This document shows positions 45,555 through 53,804 of a stretch of 64,000 nucleotides of DNA, piece after piece; within the stretch, counting starts at the first letter, position 1; every line of letters starts with the position of its first letter. The notes below the pieces were generated by a model. It was not told the origin of the DNA. It did no database searches and saw only the letters and a list, made by a program, of their open reading frames with translations. The position numbers were made by a program, and so were the translations under genes. The DNA comes from an uncultured Phocaeicola sp. (GTDB lineage Bacteria > Bacteroidota > Bacteroidia > Bacteroidales > Bacteroidaceae): positions 1 to 64,000 of the forward strand of contig CAUBDX010000006.1 in assembly GCA_958434805.1 (NCBI GenBank), in the 5' to 3' direction.

Positions 45555-48233
45555 ATGAAAAGAAGCTCTATTATATTCCTACTTGTCATTCTTTTGTTTA
45601 TGACCAAGCAGGTACAGGGAGCATATCAACCTCAGTTTTCTACGGCAGGTTTTTATGAACTTCCCCACTCGGGACGAACTGTCTATTCACTGAATCCAGC
45701 CTGGCGTTTTTACAAAGGAAAAGTTTCTGGAGCAGAAGTACCAACCTTTGAGGATAGCCTGTGGAATGTTATTTCCCTACCTCACAGTCTGGAGTACCTA
45801 CCCGTCGAAGCCAGCGGCTGCGTCAACTACCAAGGCGAAGCCTGGTACCGCAAACATTTCACACCCGCCCCCGAACTGAAAGGGCAGAAACTATTTCTAC
45901 ATTTCGAAGCCATCATGGGCAAAAGCAAGGTCTTCGTCAACGGTCGGTTACTAGCCGAACATTACGGCGGATACTTACCCGTAGTGGTAGACGTAACCGA
46001 TGCGTTACAATGGGACCGCGACAACGTGATCGCCGTATGGACCGACAACAGCAACGATCCCAATTACCCTCCCGGCAAAGCCCAGGAAGTTCTCGACTTC
46101 AGCTACTTCGGAGGTATCTACCGCGACTGTTGGCTCATTGCCCATCGTACTGTTTACATCACCGACCCCAACCAAGCGCAGGAAACAGCCGGCGGCGGAT
46201 TGTTCGTAGCCTACGATCAGGTATCGGAAGCCTCGGCCACCGTTCTGTTACAGACACAGGTACGCAATGAAAGCCACCAGGCCTTCCAGGGAGTCATCGA
46301 ATATGAACTGCAACAGCCCGATGGACATACAGCAGCTTTGGTAAGCACCAACTTCCGGGTGCAGTCTGGAAAAGCAGTCACCACCCGAGATAAAGTCACC
46401 CTGAAGACACCTCAACTCTGGAGTCCCGAACAGCCGAATCTCTATAACCTCTTTGTCCGCATCCGCGATACAAAAGGCCAGGTAGTAGACGGGTATCGCC
46501 GTCGCATCGGCATCCGCAGCATCGAGTTCAAAGGCAAGGACGGCTTCTGGCTCAACGGAAAGCCCTACGGCCAACCCCTCATCGGTGCTAACCGTCACCA
46601 GGATTTTGCCCTCATTGGCAATGCGCTTTCCAACGGCTTGCACTGGCGTGATGCCAAGAAACTGCGCGATGCCGGGCTTAAGGTCATCCGCAATGCTCAT
46701 TGTCCACAGGATCCCGCCTTCATGGATGCCTGCGATGAACTGGGACTATTTGTCATCGTCAACACCCCCGGCTGGCAATTCTGGAACGAAACGCCCGTCT
46801 TTGCCGAACGGGTGTACGATGACATCCGCCAGCTGGTCCGCCGCGACCGCAACCATCCTTGTGTCTGGCTATGGGAACCTATCCTGAACGAAACCTGGTA
46901 TCCGGCCGACTTCGCCCAACGCACCCAGAACATCGTCCGTGAGGAATACCCTTATCCTTACTGTTATTCCGGCTGTGACAGCGAAGCCCGCGGACATGAA
47001 TCTTATCCCGTACAATTTGCTCACCCCAGCAATGCTGACAAAGACTGGCCCCTACAGCAACTCGATCCGAAAGTAACTTACTTTACCCGTGAATGGGGAG
47101 ACAACGTGGACGACTGGAACTCGCACAACTCCCCCAGCCGGACAGCCCGCAACTGGGGCGAGCAAGCCATGCTGGTACAGGCACAACATTATGCTGCCCC
47201 CAACTATCCCTATACCAGCTACGATGCCCTCTATCGCACCCCTGCACAACACGTAGGCGGCTGCCTATGGCACTCATTCGACCACCAACGAGGTTACCAC
47301 CCCGACCCATTCTATGGCGGTCTGATGGATGCATTCCGTCAACCCAAATATGCCTACTATATGTTCAAGGCCCAACGCAGTCCTGAGCCTCAGGAACACC
47401 TCTTTGAAACCGGTCCTATGGTGTATATCGCCCACGAGATGACTCCCTTCTCACCGAAAGATGTCACCGTCTACTCCAACTGCGAAGAAGTGCACCTCAT
47501 CTATAACCAAGGAGGAAAGACCTGGACCTACACTCATCCGCAAACTTCAGAAGGCATGCCATCGCCCATTATTACGTTTAAAGACGTGTACGATTTCATG
47601 ATAGACAAAAACCTGTCGATGCGGGAGCACAAACAGGAAGAAGTCTTCCTACGAGCTGAAGGAAGAATAGACGGAAAAATCGTTGCTACCCACGAAATAC
47701 GTCCTGCCCGCCGTCCCGAAAAACTCCTGCTGTGGGTCGACCATGAAGGCATGGACTTGCAAGCCGACGGCTCCGACCTGGTAACTGTCATCGCTGCCGT
47801 AGCCGACAAGAACGGGAACATCAAGCGACTAAACAATTACCGCATCTTGTTCCAGGTGGAGGGCGAAGGACGTATACTCGGCGATGCCCATATCGGCGCC
47901 AATCCCGCACCGGTACAATGGGGTACCGCTCCGGTTCTGATTCAATCAACATTGAAACCCGGCAAAGTCCGCGTTATAGCCAGCGTATGGTGGAAAGGCT
48001 CACAGATGCCAACCAGTGCTGTATTGGAACTAGAAAGCAAACCTGCCGCCCATCCCATGATTTATTCAACAACAGAAGCTGCACATATCCCACTACACAA
48101 CCTATCCAAGGAAAAGTCTACTGCCAAACTTCCTGCTATTGACCTAGAAGCCGAACAGCGCCAAAAAGCGGAAAATGACCTTAAGCTAAAGGAAGTAGAA
48201 CAGCAACAGGCTGACTTTGGAGAAAAGAAATAA
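45555..48233 (+). CDS. GH2 family glycoside hydrolase
   Basis: This 892-residue secreted enzyme has the GH2 layout: sugar-binding jelly roll (WRFYKGKVSG; GEAWYRKHF), Ig-like domain, TIM barrel and C-terminal accessory domains. The acid/base lies in PILNETW (Glu446) and the nucleophile in YFTREWGDN (Glu513). Beta-galactosidase is the likeliest activity, but GH2 also covers glucuronidases and mannosidases. The middle (about 45785-48000) is clearly more GC-rich, with different codons, than both ends and the neighbouring genes. The last ~20 residues are Lys/Glu/Gln-rich. Confidence 0.9.
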   Translation: MKRSSIIFLLVILLFMTKQVQGAYQPQFSTAGFYELPHSGRTVYSLNPAWRFYKGKVSGAEVPTFEDSLWNVISLPHSLEYLPVEASGCVNYQGEAWYRKHFTPAPELKGQKLFLHFEAIMGKSKVFVNGRLLAEHYGGYLPVVVDVTDALQWDRDNVIAVWTDNSNDPNYPPGKAQEVLDFSYFGGIYRDCWLIAHRTVYITDPNQAQETAGGGLFVAYDQVSEASATVLLQTQVRNESHQAFQGVIEYELQQPDGHTAALVSTNFRVQSGKAVTTRDKVTLKTPQLWSPEQPNLYNLFVRIRDTKGQVVDGYRRRIGIRSIEFKGKDGFWLNGKPYGQPLIGANRHQDFALIGNALSNGLHWRDAKKLRDAGLKVIRNAHCPQDPAFMDACDELGLFVIVNTPGWQFWNETPVFAERVYDDIRQLVRRDRNHPCVWLWEPILNETWYPADFAQRTQNIVREEYPYPYCYSGCDSEARGHESYPVQFAHPSNADKDWPLQQLDPKVTYFTREWGDNVDDWNSHNSPSRTARNWGEQAMLVQAQHYAAPNYPYTSYDALYRTPAQHVGGCLWHSFDHQRGYHPDPFYGGLMDAFRQPKYAYYMFKAQRSPEPQEHLFETGPMVYIAHEMTPFSPKDVTVYSNCEEVHLIYNQGGKTWTYTHPQTSEGMPSPIITFKDVYDFMIDKNLSMREHKQEEVFLRAEGRIDGKIVATHEIRPARRPEKLLLWVDHEGMDLQADGSDLVTVIAAVADKNGNIKRLNNYRILFQVEGEGRILGDAHIGANPAPVQWGTAPVLIQSTLKPGKVRVIASVWWKGSQMPTSAVLELESKPAAHPMIYSTTEAAHIPLHNLSKEKSTAKLPAIDLEAEQRQKAENDLKLKEVEQQQADFGEKK

Positions 48234-48259
48234 AGAATTTAAATAAACTAGTAAACTAC

Positions 48260-49140
48260 ATGATATATCTTTTAAACTTTTTACTTTGTTTTACTATCAG
48301 CCTTGCAGATAGCAAAGCGCAAAACTCCATCATTAAGCTATTTCCTCAAGGAGCACCTAACGAACAGATTTCCCTAAAGGAAAAGCTGCATAACAACGGC
48401 AATAAAATAGGAGGAAAAACAGTATTACGCATCACAGACGTCAGTACTCCTACCCTCACTATTTATCCAGCAAAAGCAGATTTAGCCACAGAAACAGCTA
48501 TTATTGTATGCCCAGGAGGTGGCTATAATTAGCATATGATTTGGAAGGAACAGAAATTTGTGAATGGCTCAACAATCAGGGAATAACAGCTTGTCTACTA
48601 AAGTATCGAGTTCCTCGTCGTGCCAACCGATTAAAACATGAAGCTCCCCTGGAAGATCTTCAACAAGCCATCCGTTACATTCGTATCCATGCTAACAATC
48701 TACACATAAAGTCTAACCAAATAGGTGTAATCGGGTTCTCTGCGGGTGCACATCTTGCTGCAATGGCCAGTAATTGTTTCACTACAAAAAGTGATTCAGC
48801 TATTGAAGCTAAAGAGCCTATTAACTGTCGACCAGATTTTTGCATGCTCATCTATCCCGCCTATCTAGATGGCACAAACTTTCAAGTAGCAAAAGACATT
48901 CACGTTTCATCTGAAACACCTCCCACTTTTCTGATTCAGGCAAAAGACGATGAAAACTATATCAACAGCAGCCTATTCTACTACTATGCACTGAAGGCTA
49001 ACAAGGTTCCTGCGGAGCTACATCTGTACAGTAGTGGCGGACACGGATATGGCATACGAAATACTGCGCATCCTGTTAATGAGTGGCCCTATAGAGCTAT
49101 CACATGGCTTAGTAATCTGGGACTTCTAAACAAACTATAA
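48260..49140 (+). pseudogene. Alpha/beta hydrolase (esterase), frameshifted
   Basis: The first part has a signal peptide and ends IIVCPGGGYN, then TAG (48530-48532). Homologous sequence continues in another frame (LAYDLEGTEICEWL) to 49140. One or four bases appear to be missing near 48528-48535. The catalytic parts survive: GFSAGAH (Ser), AKDDE (Asp) and GGHGYG (His). It resembles BD-FAE/acetyl-xylan-esterase-like enzymes that deacetylate glycans. It was probably the last functional gene of the PUL. Confidence 0.85.
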
Positions 49141-49148
49141 CATATTAT

Positions 49149-49196
49149 ACAACCGAGGATGACACTACCTGTATGGATGATATAATCCTCGGTTGT
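49149..49196 (+). terminator. Terminator at end of PUL
   Basis: ACAACCGAGGAT (49149-49160) pairs with ATCCTCGGTTGT (49185-49196), followed by a short T/A tract, directly after the broken esterase gene. Confidence 0.8.
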
Positions 49197-49271
49197 TTAT
49201 ATTCATAATCCTTAAGCTATAGTAAATAGTAATAAGCAGTCAAAAGACAGAATAAGTCATGATTAGGAATA

Positions 49272-49690
49272 CTAATCCTTCATTTCAGTAAGCCGCCGAA
49301 AAGCCTCTTGCAAAATCTCCGGTCATCCCAATGGGTTCGGCATCGTATCCAGCGCTAACCGCCACTTATCAAACAGGATCTCCAACTCGTCCATGGTATA
49401 CTTGAATTTAGGCATTTCCACGTAGAGGTAAGTCCTGCTTGTCATAAAAATCTTTTGGGAATCCAAATCCATCAGTCTTACTTCCTCAAAAATACGAATC
49501 GGCATCTCCCTTGGTGTTGACGATGTCCAGAATACCGATATTGCAGATACCCACCGGGAAACCAATACAAGTAGAATAATACACGCTGCGGGCTTGAAAA
49601 AGCGTGACACCCCCCAACTAAATCTCAACCAGCAGTCTTTCTCCCGGTTCAGTTTCGAACACACAGCCGTAGGTATTGGAAGGAAACAGA
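49272..49690 (-). pseudogene. Rpn/PD-(D/E)XK nuclease family transposase remnant
   Basis: Reading the minus strand across frames gives pieces in family order: CVFETEPGERLLVEI, then TAG where Gln is expected, LGGVTLFQARSVYYSTCIGF, GICNIGILDIVNTKGDADSY, a frameshift, EEVRLMDLDSQKIF, YLYVEMPKF, DKWRLALDTMPNPLG, then TGA where Arg is expected (49323-49325), PEILQEAFRRL and a natural stop at 49272. The 5' end is unclear near 49690. At least two nonsense codons and one frameshift make it dead. Confidence 0.75.
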
Positions 49691-49703
49691 TTTCATAATC
49701 TGA

Positions 49704-50072
49704 TATTTTTATGATATCAAGGAGATTACTGAGACTGTAAAGAAAGCTGTGTTTTTCTATAAGACTAAACAACTTGACATGAGTATCCATAGGATGATAC
49801 CTCAGGAGGCTGCCACTCATACAGGCGAAATAAAGAAAGGATAAACCAGTTATAGAGATATTGCCATAAAAATATACAAACAGAGAACATCATTCCCTAT
49901 AAATGTCTATATTTGAGAGCATAAGTTGTTCTATAAAGGCACTGATGAAGATCCTATTGGGACCTACCTTTTCCATAGGATGACAAGAAACTTTAGGATA
50001 ACAAACTATAGGGATAAGATAGAGAAGTCAACAGACTTCAGATTTAATGTAAAAATAGTCAACCTTTTTTAG
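49704..50072 (+). pseudogene. Unidentified decayed ORF
   Basis: A single plus-strand frame stays open and protein-like over about 120 codons (DIKEITETVKKAVFFYKT; YRDIAIKIYKQRTSFPINVY; EHKLFYKGTDEDPIGTYLFH) but is broken by TAA at 49842 and TGA at 49914. I do not recognise the family. It lies between the Rpn remnant and repeat copy 2 and adds to the mobile-element debris at the right edge of the PUL segment. Confidence 0.5.
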
Positions 50073-50083
50073 GCTAAGACGGG

Positions 50084-50645
50084 TTGTCGCAAGCATGACA
50101 AAAACTTCATTTTTCATACAGACTTGAAAAGATAATGATAAAATCTTATAGCTTTGCATGCGGAAATCAAGAACGACAGAAATGAAAACAATAAAAACGG
50201 TTTTAATAGGAGCCGGCTACCGGGGAATGCGGCTGCTGCGTCTGATGAAACAGATTCATGCTTACCGCATCACTGCGCTGTTCGACCCTTCGTCTGAGCT
50301 TCTGCCGGAAGAAAAAATCGAACGATTCTCCGGCGAGACAAACGGGTATAAGGAAATGATTCTCCGCCACCGCCCCGACCTTGTGGTCATTGCCTCTCCG
50401 TGGAAATGGCATGTTGTATGCCTTGGAGCAAGGTTGCCATGTGGCTCTTGAAATAAAAGGAGGACTGAAAACAGATGAATACTGCCCGCTGATTTCACTT
50501 GCCGAACAGAAAGGCTTGCGCATCTATCCGCTGGAGAACACGGTGTTCATGCGTGAAAACATGGCAATGCTGAATCTGGTACAAGCCGGAGTATTGGGCG
50601 ACTTGGTTGCCCTTCGCGGAGGATACCGGCACGATTTGCGCGATA
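50084..50645 (+). repeat. Direct repeat, copy 2 (562 bp)
   Basis: This is the near-identical partner of 36021-36593, in the same orientation. It lacks 11 bases (AGCAGGCTATG) relative to copy 1, at the junction 50416/50417. Beyond 50645 the GH109-like gene continues intact, whereas copy 1 diverges. Confidence 0.95.
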
Positions 50646-51307
50646 TGCTGATTGACGAGCGGGGGATTCCGGGAAATCCTCATAAACCTGAGGGTATATG
50701 GAGAAGCCGGTTTTATCTGGAAGAGAACGGGGACCTTTATCCTACACACGGACTGGCACCTCTCTGTCTGGCTGCCGGAGTGGGACGAACCGACCGGATT
50801 ACTGAACTCACCTCGTTTGCCTCACGGGCTTGTGGCTTGAAAGAACTGATAGCCCGCCGGGGAGGTGACTCCTCACTGAAGGTTGCCATGGGTGACATCG
50901 TGATTACACAAATGCGCACCGCTGCCGGCATATTGATTACTCTGACACACGACACCACTTTGCCTCGCCCGCGAAGCCTGGACTTTGAGCTGCAAGGGTC
51001 GAAAGGAATCTGGCGCGGAGAGTTCCGACAAATTTACATCGAAGGAGTATCTCCTGATGAGGCTTGGGAGGACGACGGAAAATACATCGAACGCTTTGAA
51101 CATGTCTTCTGGAGACAATGGGGAGAAGAAGCTCTGAAGCACGATGTGCATCATCGGGGCATGGACTATATCATGCTACGCGCACTGGCTGCCGATATGC
51201 AAGGGGAAGCCGTATATCCGGCAACGGGTGAAGACCTGGCTTTATGGACTTCAATCACGCCTCACTCCAAATTATCTATTGCAGAAAAACGAACGGTTTT
51301 CTTTTAA
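50182..51307 (+). pseudogene. GH109-like glycosidase/oxidoreductase, 11 bp frameshift
   Basis: This would be a ~378-residue NAD-dependent Gfo/Idh/MocA-family protein. The N-terminal Rossmann motif GAGYRG is present and the later motif GDLYPTHGLAPL resembles the PTHGLGP motif of GH109 alpha-N-acetylgalactosaminidases. An 11-base deletion at 50416/50417 shifts the frame after WKWHV and stops translation at 50451; the 3' part is open to 51307. No signal peptide is seen. With GH123 and GH89 close by, a GalNAc role is plausible. If the missing 11 bases are restored the frame is continuous. Confidence 0.88.
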
Positions 51308-51356
51308 AACCCGAAACAGAGTGAGGAAAAACAGAATTTTCTCCGATCGTTTTTCA

Positions 51357-51415
51357 AAACAAAAGCTTTGGCTGTATAAACAAAGGCTTTGTTTTTACAG
51401 CCAAAGCTTTTGTTT
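51357..51415 (+). terminator. Large terminator hairpin
   Basis: AAACAAAAGCTTTGGCTGTA (51357-51376) is perfectly complementary to 51396-51415, with a 19-base loop. It separates the GH109-like gene from the dehydrogenase gene. Just after it, AAACAGAG-T-CTCTGTTT (51421-51437) is a second perfect palindrome. Confidence 0.85.
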
Positions 51416-51555
51416 ATAGAAACAGAGTCTCTGTTTTAAGAATACATCCCGAAAGGTGCATGTTTTTATACCGCTAACCGGAAGATTCCGGCACAAGAAC
51501 GAAAGTTTTTTCTCAAATCGAAGCCACTCTCTGCCTGCGAAACGGGAAATAATTG

Positions 51556-51563
51556 TATTTTTG
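51556..51563 (+). promoter_or_regulatory. -7 element TATTTTTG
   Basis: This fits TAnnTTTG and lies 40 bases before the dehydrogenase ATG at 51603; no good -33 is visible. Confidence 0.45.
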
Positions 51564-51602
51564 TCGTATAATCATTTTAACTTAAACGCAAATTTCAGAA
51601 CC

Positions 51603-52748
51603 ATGATGAATAATTTCAAATTTCAGAATCCTACCAAACTGGTAATGGGCAAAGGAACTATAGCTGAACTCAGCAACGAAATACCTGCCGGAAAAAAAAT
51701 CATGATTACTTTCGGAGGCGGAAGTGTCAAGAAGAATGGTGTATATGACCAGGTAAAAGCTGCACTAGGTCAATATGACACTGTAGAGTTCTGGGGCATT
51801 GAGCCGAATCCTGCCATTGAAACATTGCGCAAAGCCATCGCCTTAGGAAAAGAGGAAAAAGTAGACTTCCTGTTGGCTGTAGGCGGGGGTTCGGTGATTG
51901 ACGGAACCAAACTGATTGCTGCGGGACTGCTTTACGAGGGCGATGCATGGGACTTGGTGAAAAATGGAAAAGCTACTCAAACCATTCCGTTGGGAACGGT
52001 GCTGACCTTACCGGCTACCGGCTCTGAAATGAACAACGGGGCAGTTATCTCTTGCCGTGAAACCAAAGAAAAATATCCTTTCTTTGCCAATTTCCCCGTA
52101 TTTTCTATCCTCGACCCGGAGGTGACTTTTTCTTTACCCGACCGTCAGATAGCTTGCGGCATCGCAGACACATTCGTTCATGTACTGGAACAATACCTTA
52201 CCAAAGCCGGAGAATCTCGACTGATGGACCGCTGGGCAGAAAGTATCTTGCAAACGCTGGTAGAAATTGCTCCGAAAATCAAAGAAAACAAACAAGATTA
52301 TCAGCTAATGGCGGATTTCATGATGTCGGCTACCATGGCTCTGAACGGATTTATTGCCTTAGGCGTCACAGAAGACTGGTCCACTCACATGATTGGTCAT
52401 GAGCTTACAGCTCTTACCGGACTTACCCATGGTCATACCCTTGCTATCGTCATGCCGGGTACCATGCAGGTATTACGCAAAGAAAAAAGCGAAAAAATCA
52501 TGCAGTTCGGTGCACGCGTATTCGGCGTGGTTTCGGGTACGCATGACTTCCGTATTGACGAAACCATCCGAAAAACGGAGGCTTTTTTCCGCTCCTTAGG
52601 TCTTACTACACGCTTAAGTGAAGAACATATCGGTATAGAGGTCATCAATGAAATCGAACGACGCTTTACAGAACGCGATGTACATTTCGGAGAAGACGGA
52701 CTAGTTAACGGAAAGGTGGCCAAAGAAATTCTCACCCAAGTGATGTAA
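51603..52748 (+). CDS. Iron-containing alcohol dehydrogenase
   Basis: This is a group III NAD(P)-dependent dehydrogenase of about 381 residues, most like butanol dehydrogenase/YqhD-type enzymes that reduce aldehydes to alcohols. The nucleotide region is GGGSVIDGTKLIAAG. The metal ligands lie in DTFVHVLEQY, HMIGHELTAL and GLTHGHTLAIVMPG. I start it at 51603 (MMNNFKFQNP); the extension to 51456 crosses the promoter. Its stop codon shares one base with the ATG of the GxxExxY frame. Confidence 0.92.
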   Translation: MMNNFKFQNPTKLVMGKGTIAELSNEIPAGKKIMITFGGGSVKKNGVYDQVKAALGQYDTVEFWGIEPNPAIETLRKAIALGKEEKVDFLLAVGGGSVIDGTKLIAAGLLYEGDAWDLVKNGKATQTIPLGTVLTLPATGSEMNNGAVISCRETKEKYPFFANFPVFSILDPEVTFSLPDRQIACGIADTFVHVLEQYLTKAGESRLMDRWAESILQTLVEIAPKIKENKQDYQLMADFMMSATMALNGFIALGVTEDWSTHMIGHELTALTGLTHGHTLAIVMPGTMQVLRKEKSEKIMQFGARVFGVVSGTHDFRIDETIRKTEAFFRSLGLTTRLSEEHIGIEVINEIERRFTERDVHFGEDGLVNGKVAKEILTQVM

Positions 52749-53183
52749 TGAAAAGGACAAAAGAACTTATTTCATCTTTTTCAGACAGAAGAACAGAAGA
52801 AAATATGGAAATAGAAAGTCTGATAAAAACCATTATTCAATGCGCCTATTAATGTAAGAATGCATCTTGCCGCGGGTTTTCTTGAAAACGTCTATCAGAA
52901 AGCACTGATAATCGAATTAAAGGAAAAAGGTATCCATGCAGATATAGAAACACCTATAAATGTATATTACAAAAATGAAGTCGTGGGAGAATTCAGAGCA
53001 GACATAATCGTAGAAGGAGAAATAATCGTCGAACTTAAAGCGGTGCAGCATCTCCTTCCCATACACGAAACCCAATTAGTAAATTACTTAACCGCTACTC
53101 ATACAGACCACGGCTTATTAATAAACTTTGGAGGTGAACGCATTGAAATAAAAAGAAAATTCAGAGAATATAAACATCCATAA
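52748..53183 (+). pseudogene. GxxExxY protein, frameshifted
   Basis: This small PD-(D/E)XK-like family is named for its motif, here GFLENVY. The frame from 52748 runs MKRTKELISSFSDRR to CAY and stops at TAA (52850-52852). Homology continues in another frame as VRMHLAAGFLENVYQKALI to 53183. A single extra T near 52850 explains the break. Later conserved parts (EFRADIIVEGEIIVELKAV) are intact. It could still be made from the internal ATG at 52860 as a 107-residue protein. Function unknown. Confidence 0.8.
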
Positions 53184-53235
53184 TCAGCCATAAGAGAAAT
53201 ATCTTATATCCAAAGAATTAAGTTCTTTTGTCCTT
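52753..53235. repeat. 17 bp inverted repeats around the GxxExxY gene
   Basis: AAGGACAAAAGAACTTA at 52753-52769, inside the first codons of the GxxExxY frame, is the exact reverse complement of TAAGTTCTTTTGTCCTT at 53219-53235, 36 bases after its stop. The next bases at the left (GACAGAAGAAC, about 52788-52798) also resemble the inverted repeat unit. Confidence 0.85.
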
Positions 53236-53330
53236 ATGTTCTTATGTCCAAAGGATAGATTCTTATGTCCAAAGAATAGATTCTTTTGTCTGAACAATCT
53301 GAACAATAAGTTCTTTTGTCTAAAAAATAA
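53201..53330 (+). repeat. Imperfect tandem TTCTTwTGTC repeats
   Basis: Units start at 53201, 53223, 53239, 53260, 53281 and 53311, each beginning with a version of TTCTTATGTC or TTCTTTTGTC. The units at 53239 and 53260 are 21 bases long and differ at one base. They fill the gap before the AlaX-like gene. There are no unique spacers, so it is not a CRISPR array. Confidence 0.85.
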
Positions 53331-53340
53331 AAACAAAATC

Positions 53341-53802
53341 ATGGAACAACAACCTCAACTTAACGAACATAACAAACAAGAGCATCCGCCCATGCACACC
53401 TGCGAACATATCGTAAACCGAACCATGGTAAACCTCTTCGGATGCGGACGGGCTGTATCAGCACATATCGAACGGAAAAAGAGCAAACTTGACTTTGCCT
53501 TGCCTCAAGCACTTGCTCCGGATGAAATAGTCCGAATAGAAACTGTGGTCAATGAGGTCATAGCTCGCCACTTACCGGTAACTACCGAATTTATCTCTCA
53601 AGCAGAGGCTACCGGACGCTTCGACTTGAAACGGCTGCCGGATGGTGCATCTGAAACGGTGCGGGTGGTTCATGTGGGCGACTACGATGAATGCCTCTGC
53701 ATTGGTCAACATGTAAACAATACATCTGAAATAGGTACTTTCAAAATTATCAGCTCCGACTATAAAGAAGGTATTTTCCGGATGCGGTTTAAATTAATCT
53801 AA
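53341..53802 (+). CDS. AlaX-like / alanyl-tRNA synthetase SAD domain protein
   Basis: This 153-residue protein resembles the second additional (editing) domain of AlaRS. The zinc motifs are HTCEHIVN (HxxxH) and, near the C-terminus, CIGQHVNNTSEIG (CxxxH). Free-standing AlaX proteins hydrolyse mischarged Ser- or Gly-tRNA-Ala. The start at 53341 (MEQQPQLNE) follows the repeat array; the upstream frame is made only of repeat sequence. It is followed 2 bases later by a nuclease gene. Confidence 0.82.
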   Translation: MEQQPQLNEHNKQEHPPMHTCEHIVNRTMVNLFGCGRAVSAHIERKKSKLDFALPQALAPDEIVRIETVVNEVIARHLPVTTEFISQAEATGRFDLKRLPDGASETVRVVHVGDYDECLCIGQHVNNTSEIGTFKIISSDYKEGIFRMRFKLI

Positions 53803-53804
53803 TT

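Noticed and set aside
53201..53330. Possible CRISPR array
   Set aside because: Repeats are directly adjacent, imperfect and without unique spacers; no cas genes are present.
53236..53340. Extended N-terminus of the AlaX-like protein
   Set aside because: The extra residues are translated tandem repeats (FLCPKDRFLCPKNRFFC), with no sign of a protein domain.
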